From: Dugong dugon
Lineage: Eukaryota > Chordata > Mammalia > Sirenia > Dugongidae
Direction of reading: 5' to 3'
Assembly (NCBI GenBank): GCA_030035585.1
Contig: CM057462.1
Location: 120,089,234-120,153,233 of the forward strand
Length of the DNA stretch: 64,000 nt
Below are positions 45,118 through 56,200 of the stretch, piece by piece. Position numbers and translations under genes: made by a program. The stretch's first letter is position 1. Every line of letters starts with the position of its first letter. The notes beneath the pieces are model-generated. The model was not told the DNA's origin. It did no database searches and worked only from the letters and a program-made list of their open reading frames with translations.

Positions 45118-45625
45118 TGTGGTAGGTTGAATAATGGCCCTCCAAAAGATATCCATGTTCTAATCCCAGAAACCTGTAAATGTTGTCTTATATGGCAGGA
45201 AAAAAAAAAAAGACTCTGCTGATGTAATTAAGTTGTAATTAAGTTAAAGATCTTAAGATGAGAAGACTGTCCTGGATTTTCCGGTTGGGCCCTATATGTA
45301 ATCACGTGTATCCTTATAAGATGGAGGTAGAGGGAGATTTGACACAAACAGAAGAGGAGAAGGCAATGTGACAACAAAGGCAGAGACCGAAGTGATGCAG
45401 CCACAAGCCAAGGAATGGCAGCAGTCATGAGAAGCTGAAAGAGGCAAGGAACAGATTTTCCCATAGAGCCTCCGGAGGGAGTGTGCCCTGCCAACACTTT
45501 GATTTCAGCCCAGTGGTACTGATTTCGAACTTCTGGCCTCCAAAACTGTGAGGGAATAAACGTCTGTTGTTTTAAGCTACCAAGGTTGTGGTAACTTGTT
45601 ATAGCAGCCACAGGAAACTAATACA
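45118..45625 (+). mobile_element. MLT1-type solo LTR (sense)
   Basis: It begins TGTGGTAGGTTGAATAATGG and ends AACTAATACA, with 'ggttgggccctatatgtaat', 'gtatccttataagatggagg' and 'tgtgagggaataaacgtctg'. The flanks GCCTA (45113-45117) and GCATA (45626-45630), 4 of 5, fit the 5-bp ERVL-MaLR duplication. Confidence 0.88.
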
Positions 45626-45686
45626 GCATAGGTTAGAACTGAATGAGAGTGAGCCAAATTATTAAAGGGACTGCTATTTACAATTT

Positions 45687-45881
45687 AAAACCAATTGCCA
45701 TTAGTTGATTCTGAGTAATGGTGACCTCATGTGTGTCACAGTAGCACTGTGCTCCGTGGGGCTTTCGATGGTTGATTTTTAGCAAGTAGATCACCAGGCC
45801 TTTCTCCCAAGGTGCCTCTGGGCACATTCAAACTTCCAACCTGTAGGTTAACATTAACTCTTTGAACCACCCAGGGACTCC
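45687..45881 (-). mobile_element. SINE of the 'gagtccctgg' type (antisense)
   Basis: Diverged copy with 'caattgccattagttgattc', 'gtagcactgtgctccgtggg', 'caccaggcctttctcccaag' and head 'accacccagggactcc'. The 11-bp duplication ATTTACAATTT (45676-45686) versus ATTTATAATTT (45882-45892) bounds it. Confidence 0.88.
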
Positions 45882-46049
45882 ATTTATAATTTGTGGACCC
45901 TATGGTGGCTGAGTATTTTTATTTTCATGATCTCACATTATTAGTAAAAGACTTGCCCCACTCTTACCAGAACAAATGCGTGTGCAAATACATGAAACTT
46001 CCTAAACATCAATAGCAACAGATAGAAATACCAACCAAAAAGGGAATGT

Positions 46050-46215
46050 TGAACTAACATGTATTGAGCTACTTCTGTGTTAGGAGAGACAAGAGATGCT
46101 TTACAAGTCAATATGCTTTTTATCATAGACAATTATAATCCTAAATTTTGAAAAGGTAAATCCATGTCCACAGGTTTAGAAGACTGCCTTGAGCAAGATT
46201 TAAACCAGAAACAAT
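46050..46215 (-). repeat. MIR SINE remnant (antisense)
   Basis: MIR complement: 'catgtattgagctacttct', 'atgctttacaagtcaatatg', 'ctgccttgagcaagattta'. Confidence 0.5.
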
Positions 46216-46504
46216 TCTCTACTTAAGAAAAAGGATAAGCTAATGAATGGGAAACTGAGAAATCTCAAATTAGGATGGAGAGAATGAAGCAGATTATTTC
46301 TAAAGCAGCAAAGATGTGTACGTGATTTTTTAAAAGTTATCGAATTAATATACTCTCCATAGATGCTATAAACATTCTGATCATGCTAAAACAACCTTTA
46401 TGTAGCTATCCTCTATATTTTAGTTACCCTTTGTAAATATAACTACTTAAATTAGACAGAAAATGGATTAAGTTAAATCATGCAGTCAAATTGATATGGA
46501 AGAT

Positions 46505-46685
46505 TATTTTGCTCTTGAGTCGGTATCAACCCTGTGTGTGTCAGAATAGAACTGTGTGCCATAAGGTTTTCAGTTACTGACTTTATTGCCAGGACTTTCT
46601 TCCAAAGCACCTCTGGGTAGACTCAAACCTCCAGCCTTTAGGTTAGCAGTCAAGCATGTTAACCATTTTCACCACCCAGGGACTC
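46505..46685 (-). mobile_element. SINE of the 'gagtccctgg' type (antisense), decayed
   Basis: Complement of the older SINE subfamily: 'gctcttgagtcggtatcaac', 'gaatagaactgtgtgccata', 'gactttcttccaaagcacct', head 'caccacccagggactc'. No target duplication is clear. Confidence 0.75.
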
Positions 46686-46719
46686 TTGATTGAACCCAGA
46701 ATTCCCTTATTCCCTACTT

Positions 46720-47068
46720 TGGACAGGAGGCTGCTGGCTCACAGGGTGTGAAGGCCAACGAATCCCAAGACTGGCAGGCAATACAGCAGGTGCTAATTCA
46801 AGTCCCAAGTACCAGAGGTCAGATGATGATGAGTCAGAGGCAGGATCCAGAGCAAACAAGTGACCTTTCCCAGAACATTCATACATATACTGGATGCAGG
46901 CCACACCCCTGAGGAAACTCCCCTTACAACTGATTGGCTGATCCCATCAGATCACATCATGCAGGATGACTACATCATCACATAACTGCCAAACTATATC
47001 AATACATAACCGCCAAACCACTGAGAATCATGGCTTAGCCAGCTTAACACACAACCTTCACCATCACA
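46720..47068 (-). mobile_element. Truncated LTR of the 30864-31471 family (antisense)
   Basis: It shares with 30864-31471 the words 'gctcacagggtgtgaaggcc', 'gaggcaggatccagagca', 'aactgattggctgatccc', 'actgagaatcatggcttagc' and the end 'accatcaca' at 47060-47068. The left third, including the tandem unit, is missing. Confidence 0.8.
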
Positions 47069-47402
47069 ACAATGAACATATATTATTAGTGACCAGAAAA
47101 CATGTCATCTATAAAAAGAAAAACATGGCATTCCATAAAAAAGAAATATAAATTCTCTTAAAGTTATTAAGCTTGCTAATTTTTACACAGGACATTTTAT
47201 CACAGGACTTCAAAGTCTCTTTTAAAAGATAAACTAGACCCTCTCTAAATTTAAGCAAGTCTATTCTTTTACTTTCCTCAAAGAAATTTCCAATATCCTG
47301 TTAAGTAAATATTCATTTTGTTTTACCTAAATTCCTTTGAATATACCCATTTTTCCCTCTTACACAATTGTCAAATTAGGTTTAGAACATTTGATTGACA
47401 TC

Positions 47403-47588
47403 TAAAGATGGATTACCCAATAAGCAAGGTATGCACATGCTTACTTGTGCTTACTTACTAATCTGTAGTGCACAATTTCACATGGGTTTCACCACATAAA
47501 ACAACTCACGTGAAATTGTGCATTGCAGATTAGTAAGTAAATACAAGTAAACCCATGTGTACCTCACTTACTGATTAATCCACCCCTG
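47403..47588. mobile_element. Palindromic hAT-type MITE
   Basis: The two halves are inverted copies of about 75-80 bp: the left arm passes TGGATTACCCAATAAGC, 'ttacttactaatctg' and 'gcacaatttcacatg', and the right arm is its complement. The loop is short (about 25 bp). A perfect 8-bp duplication TTGACATC lies at 47395-47402 and 47589-47596. The right terminus, read inward, is CAGGGGTGGATTA; the left has decayed to TAAAGATGGATTA. There is no transposase. It recalls mammalian Blackjack/Tip100 MITEs, but I cannot name the family. Confidence 0.85.
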
Positions 47589-47596
47589 TTGACATC

Positions 47597-48438
47597 TTAT
47601 ATGTATCAATCTTCCCTGTATTTAAACACTAACCTATACCTTTTCCTATCTATTGTCAGGTGAAATAAGATCATTCTTTAGTCACTCACGAAATCTATAG
47701 TCACTCACAAAAGGTAAAAATTATATGAATGAATGAATTGATGAATTAATGTGTTGTGTTAGGGAGAATATTTGTTTTAAATTGGAGGAGCCTCCAGTAG
47801 TATATACCCCTGGCCTCTCTGGCCCTCCTTCCTTCTTCCCCATGGTGAGGGTTGAGTCCCTTTCCTGATAGATGCCTGAATGTCTCAGCCCCTTCTCAGT
47901 CCCCTTAGGGAGATCCCTGTCTGCAGAGAGTATGCAGTCTTATAAGCTCACTCCTCTGAGGGACAATGGAGGCCTGTGCATACATTGGTTTCTTTCAAGA
48001 GGACATGTAGGCAAACTTGTTCAAGTAGCTTTATCAGCAGTAAAGCCTTTATTTTGCTCTCCATGTATTTTATTCCTGCATCTGTCTCTTTCAATTTGTT
48101 CTAAATTCAAGTGGGGAAAAGGTATTACATATTGACCCCCTCAAACCACAATACATTAAATCTCCTTAAAATACCCCGGGCATTTTAGAACACTTTCTAA
48201 AGTTACTTCTATGTTGATGGCATCAAAGCTAATAATAAACTAAAACTAAACTTTACACTTAAATTGGTGTTTCTTTACCTCACGTCCACAAGTGCATGCA
48301 CAAAGGTGGATGGGAAAAATGAGTCACATCTTTATTTTCACTAACTTCTAACTGAAGTTTAGCCTTTCTTTCAATATGAAGGTAGACAGCAAATCATAGT
48401 ACCATTAGAAGTAAATGTGACTTTGTCACTATAAAAAT
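47597..48438. other. Unassigned DNA
   Basis: No gene or recognised repeat. An 87-codon frame at 47872-48135 has no identifiable domain. A stretch at about 48187-48237 resembles one at about 50197-50245. Confidence 0.45.
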
Positions 48439-48449
48439 CACAGATATTT

Positions 48450-49403
48450 TCCACCACCATTAATCACATTAAGAGTAGGGTTACACAGATGATTATCGTA
48501 ATTGCGGTCAATAAGTAGTACACCTGTAAAAAGCCAAATTGGCAGAAGTTGTGTGAGAGATGTATTTACAACAATGACCAAAGAAAAAAACAAGTAGTTG
48601 CTAAGTCTGCTTATGTACACCCAAACACCTCATGAGATTTAGTTCCATGGTTTGGAGGTTTAGGGTCATGATTTCATGGGACATCCTAGTTAATTGGCCT
48701 AATAACATGTTCAGTGCTTCTGTTCTTTCCTCTAGTTCATTGTGTCGTGCCTGGCGTCTTCAAAGCTTGCTAGTGGACATCCAAGGCACAACAATTGGTC
48801 TCTATTCACCAGGAGCAACAGAAGATTCAGGAGAGTCAGGAACAGGAGGAGAATATGCAACGTGTGGCTAAGTGCCTCCATGAACAACTGCCTCTTTGGC
48901 CAGGAGATCAAAAGAACTGTGTAGTGCCTGGCTACCATCACTGAATATTTTGATCAGATTCCACAGAAGAATCCTGATTAAAAGGAGAAAAATGCAGAAC
49001 AAAATTTCGAATTCTCATGCACTCCAGACTTTCTGGAGCCATGAAGGGTGGATGAACCCCTGAAACTATTTCCCTGAGATAATCTTTAAACCTTAAATCA
49101 AAAATATCCCCCAAAGTCATCTTAAAACCGAACAATAGTTTAGCTTAACTAGTAAAAAAGGTCTGTTTTGAGCATTATGCTCTATTAAGAACTATCTACA
49201 TGGGATCAAATGGACAACAGCAACTCTAAAGATTAGACAAGAACCTTAGGGGGCAGTGAATTTATGTTAATGAGGGAGGAACAGCTCAGAAAACTCAAAG
49301 AATTGTAATCAATGTCACTAAATTGTACATGTAGAAACTGTTGGTGTATGTTCTGCTGTGTATATTTTCAACAAAAAAATAAATAAAATTTAGAAAAAAA
49401 CCC
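48450..49403 (+). mobile_element. Unrecognised 954-bp poly(A) retroposon or processed pseudogene
   Basis: An 11-bp perfect duplication CACAGATATTT at 48439-48449 and 49404-49414 encloses 954 bp that end in an A-rich tail (about 49372-49400) containing AATAAA-type signals. This is the mark of L1-type retroposition of a complete transcript. I find no tRNA-, 7SL- or RTE-derived part. The best frames, 79 codons sense (48632-48871) and 69 antisense, carry no known domain. The source could be a noncoding RNA, an mRNA UTR or an uncatalogued repeat family. The sequence is not otherwise present in this window. Confidence 0.75.
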
Positions 49404-49414
49404 CACAGATATTT

Positions 49415-50690
49415 ACATATCACCTTACTGTTACAGATATCTCCAAATATCATTTACACTCATCACTATTTTGAAAAGATCATAGTTATTAAGTTTGCCA
49501 CTAGACTGCACACAATTGCAGTCTTTCTGTCTTAAGATACTTGTGCGAGGTAACAGGCCTGGTCTCCTGAAACTCTGCCTAGTTATTGCTTAATCTCTTG
49601 TCCCTGAAACCACTTCTCAGGTGGTGACCCAGACATCTACATCTCCTTCCAGTAGGTGAGTTGTTTTCATTATTAGAATTTTGCCAAAACTGGACTGCTT
49701 TCAAATGAGAATTCTTAACTCACAGTAAGGGTGTGCAACCTTGTGTTAGTTTCAGCACATGGGCAGAGTGCAGAGCTGGTAAGTTCACATACATCTGACA
49801 GTTCAGATAACTGCTGACATGTGAAGTAACTTCTTGTTGCTAACAGATGCCAATCATTCACAGCACTGTAAGGTCTTGAGCAGCAGGATTCTTTCATTTG
49901 TTTTCTCTGTACTTTGCTTTTTGTACAAAAAGTACAAAAAGTATTATGAAGTAAAGGCGTGTACATTCAGTGTGTTGTACAAGTGGTATTCCTGTCTTTG
50001 AAAATACCATGCATTTAAATAATAATTCCACAAGAAAACAATCTATAATCTCAAAAATGAGGACCTTTATTTCTAAGAAGGCACAGAAAGCCACATGACT
50101 CTGAACGCTGGAGAGACTACTGAGCCAAGATGAATTTGAGATACAAAATTCAATCAGTTTCTTTGAGAAGACAAATTTGCAAACACTTGGAAACCGTCCA
50201 GAACTCTTTCTAAAGTTACTTCAATTTGATGGCATCAAAATTAAAGCATCATTATGAATGTTGGACTGTCCTAAAGCTCCACCCAGCCCTTTCTCTCCCA
50301 GAGCTAGACTCTCTCCAGTGCCATGATCTAAATATCATCTACATATTTTTGTCTCAGCCCTGACTGTTCCCCTAAGCTTGACAAGATTTCATGGCCAATT
50401 AGGTTTGTTTGGGGAGCTTGTAATAAACTAGACCGTGCTATGAATTTCTGAGAGATTGGTGATGGCTCCTGCATTTATTCCCCCAGCCCTGACCTCTTTT
50501 ATAAGTAACATAGTCAAATATCCAGCTCAGCTCCCTGCATACAATCTTCATATGAAAATACCACAGATTATCTCGAAACCAACGGGAACATTCACTCTCA
50601 TCTCCCAAATATACAATCCTTGAAATTCTTCTCTGGTTTGTGAATATATGCTCATCTACCCAGTTGTTTAAACCAGAATGATGGGAATTT
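49415..50690. other. Unassigned DNA
   Basis: No gene recognised. The region contains the second member of a short similar pair (about 50197-50245 versus 48187-48237). Frames at 49715-49966 and 50438-50719 lack domains. Confidence 0.45.
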
Positions 50691-50699
50691 TCCTTTCTT

Positions 50700-51515
50700 G
50701 ACACTTTTCTGTCCCTCACTGTCTTCCCAGATGCGTATTTTCAATCCATTATGAAGTCCCATTACTTCTACTTCCAAAATACAGCACAAATCTGTACACG
50801 ATTCTATCTCCACCACCATCGCCCTAATCCAGACTACAACCATCTCTTATCTGACTCTGACATATTCATCCATTACACTTACTATACATTCATTTAGTTC
50901 CCACTGTCTGCCAAGTACAACTGTCTCCTGTTTTCCTGCAACTACTCTTGTCCTTTATTCATCCTCCACCCCCCAGCCCCAGGGATTGTCTTAAACCTAC
51001 AAAATCATGATGTAGCATTTCTTAAAACTGTCCAGTTGTTTCCCATTGCATTTAGAATAAACCCCACGCTTCTGACCACAGCCTCCAAGGCCTTGACTCC
51101 ACCTACTTGCTTCTTGTAACAAGAAGCCACCTTCAAGAAACCAGGCCCTCATTGCATTCTCCTTCTCACTCACTATGCTCCAGCCACTGGAGCCTTCCTC
51201 TGTCCCTTAAACAAGCTGAGAATTCCCTCCTCCACTGCACTCTCTTCCCCATTATATATGGGGGTCACATTGTGACCACTCAGCTTTCAGTACAAATGTC
51301 ACCTACCTAGAAAAGTCTTCTCTGATCACCCTCTCTAAAGTCCAGTCATCCTCACTCTACTCTGAATCTGTCACTTAGCTGTTTTATTTCCTTCATAATG
51401 ATTAGCCGTGTCTATAAGTGTCTTATTTGTGCACTTGCTCGATTTTTGTCTCTCACACTAGAGTAGCAGTTCCATGAAAGCGACATCCTTTCTGGTTTGT
51501 GTAATATTTTTGTGT
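50700..51515 (+). repeat. L2 LINE 3' region (sense)
   Basis: The typical L2 end: 'gtttcccattgcatttagaa', 'tgaccacagcctccaaggcc', 'gtacaaatgtcacctaccta', 'gtcttctctgatcaccctct' and 'agttccatgaaagcgacatc'. Frames through it are not open beyond 67 codons. Confidence 0.75.
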
Positions 51516-51737
51516 AAACTAGTCAAAGACTCATTAAGTAGCACTTACATATTAAGAAGGCCAAAAAGGTTTTAATCACATACAAAGTCACATATTTTAA
51601 TATGAAAAAATATGTATCGATATACATATACCTATTTCCTGTACCAGAATGTGCTATCAAAAAGCTGTAAATTAAATATTTGTAAGTTGAATGTTTTTAG
51701 AGCACACCATTTAAAACACTATAATGAATCCATTTGT

Positions 51738-51771
51738 TTATGAGTTAGAATCGACTCAAGGGTAACTAACA
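51738..51771 (+). repeat. Very short RTE/SINE tail
   Basis: Only 'atgagttagaatcgactcaa' plus 'aactaacaac' remains, the terminal 34 bp shared by RTE and its SINEs. No duplication could be fixed. Confidence 0.55.
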
Positions 51772-51772
51772 A

Positions 51773-52254
51773 CGTGGCTAAGTAATAAATTATCCCAAAA
51801 TTCAGCAGCTTAAAATGACAAACTTTTTTTTTTTCCCACACTGAGGGTCAGCAATCTGAGAGAGGCTTAGCTGGGTGATTCTGGCTCAGGGTCTCTCACG
51901 AGGTTGGAGTCAAGTTGTTGGCTGGGGCTGCAGTCATCTGAAGGGACTACAGAATCTGCTTCCAAGCCCATCCACGTGGCTGTTGGCAGGAGGCTTTGTT
52001 TCTTGCTACATGAGTCTCTCTGTAGGGTTGTTCACATACAATGGCATTACCAAGAGCAAGTAATCTGAGAGAGAGAGACAGCCTAAGACAAAAGTTCTAG
52101 TCTTTTATAATCTAATCTCAGAAGTGACACATGATCACTTTTGCCATATCCGATTGATCATACAAACCAACCCTGGTAGAGTGTGTGAGGGGACACACAA
52201 AGGTGTGAAGGAGGCAGGGATCACTGTGGGCCATCTTGGAGTCTGACCACCACA
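51773..52254 (-). mobile_element. MLT1-type solo LTR (antisense)
   Basis: The complement of an MLT1 LTR: 'ggcttagctgggtgattctg', 'gctggggctgcagtcatctg', 'cacgtggctgttggcaggag', 'caaaccaaccctggtagagt' and 'ggccatcttggagtctgacc', ending ACCACA at 52249-52254. About 20 bp are missing at the left end. Confidence 0.85.
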
Positions 52255-52640
52255 ATTTTGGATATGAAGACCTTTGTTATGTTTATTGCCAAATTAATTT
52301 TTATTCCTGAGTTAGTAATGCCTGCAGTCAAGAGTAACAGAAACCCTAGAAAATGGTGGTTTAAACAAGGAAGAGGTTTATTTATTTCATGCCACAGCAA
52401 GTCCCAGAATACGCAGTCCATAGCAAGAAGGGTGGGTCAAGGACATCTTCAAGGACACAGACTCCTTCTGGCTTTCTGTTCCACTGCCCTCCCTTTGTGT
52501 GACAGCAGCACTTCCAGAGAACATGGCAGAAAGAATATGTGGCACCGGGGAACTTCTCTTTACAGCTCATTGACCAGAATCCCATCATGCCATTTCTAGC
52601 TGCAAAGTTTTTAGAATATCCTCCCTCTATAATTGATGGG

Positions 52641-52690
52641 GTCGCCACAAGTTGGAATCAATTCAACAGCCACTGGTTTGTTTGTTTTTT
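52641..52690 (+). mobile_element. 5'-truncated SINE tail
   Basis: 'cgccacaagttggaatcaat' then 'cactggtttgtttg' and a T-run. Flanks ATAATTGATG and ATAATAGATG (about 52631-52640 and 52691-52700) suggest a target duplication, so even about 50 bp of tail was inserted as a unit. Confidence 0.65.
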
Positions 52691-52700
52691 AATAATAGAT

Positions 52701-55074
52701 GAAGGCAAGGGAAAACCAGTATTGACTATGCTTACAGTATCTGTTACATGTCATAAATTCAGATTTTGGACACTGCATTTTCCTAAGGTAGATTATGATG
52801 TAATAATTACTTGGTGCTACATAAAAAAAGTACTAGGCCTTACATATACTAGGTACTCATTAACTACTTTTTGAATGAATGCAGTATGTAGTATCTGTTA
52901 TAAGCATTAAACTCAGAAAAGCATTTCTTAAAATGACTTTGTATTTTATTTTTATTAATTAGGAAAAACAGATTTTTCATTACTAGGAAGTAAAAACAGT
53001 CAAACAACAGAATGATTCTATGCAGCTCATTTTTCTCCTAATTTCAGATTTGTATTCCAGGTTTTGATCTGTGCATGAAATGCTGAGCTCGGTTACACTT
53101 CAGTTCTATGGTTCCCCTGCCACCCTTATCCCCCTATACCGTCTCCCTCTACCCTCCAGCCTCTGATCTCACACTTAAACATTTTTTCTATAATTTTTCT
53201 TCATTTTAGAATAAGATAAAAATAGTGATACAACAAGTTAATTAAATCTATTCCATTTATCAAAAAATTCTTGTTATAAGAAGTTACTTAAACTTTAAAA
53301 AAGATACAACTCCCAAAATAAACTGTATTCTGAAAATACCATGAAATGGCAATGTAGCCTCTTTGCACTTAACAAAAAAAAAAAAGTCAACTTTTATGCC
53401 AAAATTGAATTTAAAAATCGAAGCTGTTAAAAATATGCACTTAATTTAGCTTTTAATTCAAAGGGGTTTTTTCCTGGGTGGGGTTGCAAAGTGCTAAGTT
53501 GATTTTGACTCTGTAAAAGTCAGACTTTTACTAAGAATAGACTTGTGGGCTGCAGGATAATTAAAGCACTTGGCAAAATTGAAGTTCTGGTTGGGAACTG
53601 ATTAAAGTCATGGCCTTGCATGTCGAGTGTATACAAACTAACTTAAAACTTGGATACTGGAATGTGTGGCCTTAAAATAATTACATTAAGCTGAAAAACA
53701 TAAAATACCACTGACATACCATACTTTCATTTTTATATAAAAGTAGATCACTACAGTTACATACTGATTTTAAATGAACAGTGAAACTTGCTATACCGAT
53801 TAAGAATATATAGAAAAACATCTTTTAAAAAGGATTGCTTATGTCCTTACTCAAAACAGTCAATGGAAAATAGATTACACAAAAACTTTACTTGACCATT
53901 TCAGCACCACTCAGAGAAAATCTTACTGTTTCTAGAGTTAACATTTCAAACAGTTCATATATTATTCAGTATTTCTGGTTTTGTGAATTACTAAAATTTA
54001 AAAGCACTGAAACAAAATTGTTATTTTAGTGAAAATGTCTTTTTACATGAGAATCCCCAAATCATACTCTGAAGTACGTGGTTACAGAATTGCTTCGTAA
54101 CTAGCAGTTGGAGAGAGAATCATAACTGGATTCTTTTGCCTTTAATGATTTTGGGGTTGCTAATTCTTTTCTGAACTGTTAAGGATTAGGAAATTGTTGT
54201 AGCCCCAATCCAAGCCTCATAAAATGTTCGTATGCAGGCCACAGCCTTTATCATTTCCTATGGCCTAGCCTCATTAAATATTGTTCTGCTTGGCTAATGC
54301 TCACTACTAAAATACATACAGCACCCCATCATTTATAAGGCTCCCACCACCAGCTGAAACTTGATGACTGTAAGACAGTCTAGAGAATCTTGTTGTCCCG
54401 GCCATTCCAATTACCCCAATCTGAGTATTTACAGGGACTGCATTGTCCATTATAATCTAGCAGGAATTAATGCTGTAATAATAGGTCACTGGTCTCTCTA
54501 TTTAACATATCACAAAAGGGCATTACATTGAATCAGTTAACATCTAATAATCTTTTGCTTCATTCCTCAGCTAAATGTCACAGCAAACTCCCAACTTATT
54601 ATTGATTTAACATTTTATAAACTAGTTTAAGTAAAGCATTTTGTGAACTAGACATAAATCTACATTGTTTGTAGCCCAAGTTTTCTAAGAACTGTAAAGA
54701 GAATCTACATTCATCAACTGTAAAGAACTACGAACATTATCCCCAGATTTGAAATAAAAAATAAGTTAAATTACAAATAAGCATAACCTCAACTATTACA
54801 TATCATTTTATGAAATGATTATATATCATCTTTCTTCAGCCATTTCCCCATTGCAAATAATAACTTCATCCTAACTATTTAAAGCCATACTACACTACAC
54901 TTCACACAACATAAACGACGTACTCTTCTGAGTGAGAAAAATATATATACAGAGATAGAACAGGGTAGAAACCGAGGCAGTGAACAGGCTGACAAGACAT
55001 TAATTTCTGCTTTCATATAACAGATTATGAGTAGTCTAGATGAGCCAAAGATGAGAGACCCATATTGGGGAAGG
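52701..55074. other. Repeat-poor AT-rich island
   Basis: About 2.4 kb in which I recognise no transposon, unlike nearly all of the surrounding 60 kb. There is no long open frame and no convincing splice-bounded exon. It could be a conserved noncoding element or an untranslated exon, or simply old unique DNA. Confidence 0.5.
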
Positions 55075-55335
55075 ATGGGATACTGCCTCCACGTGTCTGT
55101 CAGTTTGTCATACTGTGGGGGCTTGAGTGTTGCTGTGACACTGGAAGCTATACTACCAGTATTCAAATACCAGCAGGGTCACCCATGGCAGAAAGGTTTC
55201 AGCTGAGCTTCCAGACTAAGACAGACTAGGGAAGAAGGACCTAGCGATCTACTTCTGAAAAGAATTAGCCAATGAAAACCTTATGAATAGCAGCGGAACA
55301 CTGCCTGATATGAGCCAGAAGAGGAGCCCCTCAGG

Positions 55336-56200
55336 TTGGAAGGCACTCAAAATACGACTGGGAAAGAGCCACCTCCTCAAAGTAGAGTCGACTTTAATGA
55401 TGTGGACGGAGTCAAGCTTTCAGAACCTTCATTTGCTGATATGGCACAACTCAAAATAAGAAGAAACAACTGCAAACATCCATTAATAATGGGAATATGG
55501 AATGTACAAAGTATGAATCTTGGAAAATTGGAAATCATAAAAAAGGAAATGGAACACATAAACATCGATATCCTAGGCATTAGTGAGCTGAAATGGACTG
55601 GTGTTGGCCATTTTGAATCTTCACATGGTCTACTATGCTGGGAATGGCAAATTGAAGAGGAATGGCATTGCATTCATTGTCAAAAAGAACATTTCAAGAT
55701 CTATCCTGAAGTACAACACTGACAGGGATAGGATAATATCCATATGCCTATAAAAAAGATGAGTTAACACGACTATTATTCAAATTTACTCATCAACCAC
55801 TAAGGCCAAAGATGAAGAGATTGAAGATTTTTACCAACTTATGCAGTCTGAAATTGATCAAACATGCAATCAGGATGTACTGATAATTACTAGTGATTGG
55901 AATATGAAAGTTGGAGACAAAGGAGGATTGGTAGTTGGAAAATATGGCCTTGGTGATAGAAATGATGTCGGATATCGCACGATAGAATTTTGCAAGACCA
56001 ACGACTTCTTCATTGCAAATACTTTCTTTTCAACAACATAAATGGTGACTATCCACATGGACCTTGCCAGATGGAATATAAAGGAATCAAATTGGCTACA
56101 TCTGTGGAAAAAGATAATGGAAAAGCTTAATATCATCAGTCAGAGCAAGGCCAGGGGCCAACTGTGGAACAGACCATCAATTGCTCATATGAAGTACAAG
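55336..56200 (+). pseudogene. RTE endonuclease (APE-like) domain, broken
   Basis: The domain nicks target DNA during retrotransposition. Visible motifs: WNVQSMN near 55497-55517, ISELKWTG near 55579-55602 (with the catalytic Glu), TSDWNMKVG near 55889-55915 (Asn/Asp motif), and the catalytic Asp-His pair within CGTDHQLL (Asp-His at 56172-56177). The last sits in another frame. A frameshift near 55620 ends the first open segment at 55722, and stops near 55738 and 56041 break the rest. The order and spacing are otherwise those of a BovB endonuclease. Confidence 0.88.
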
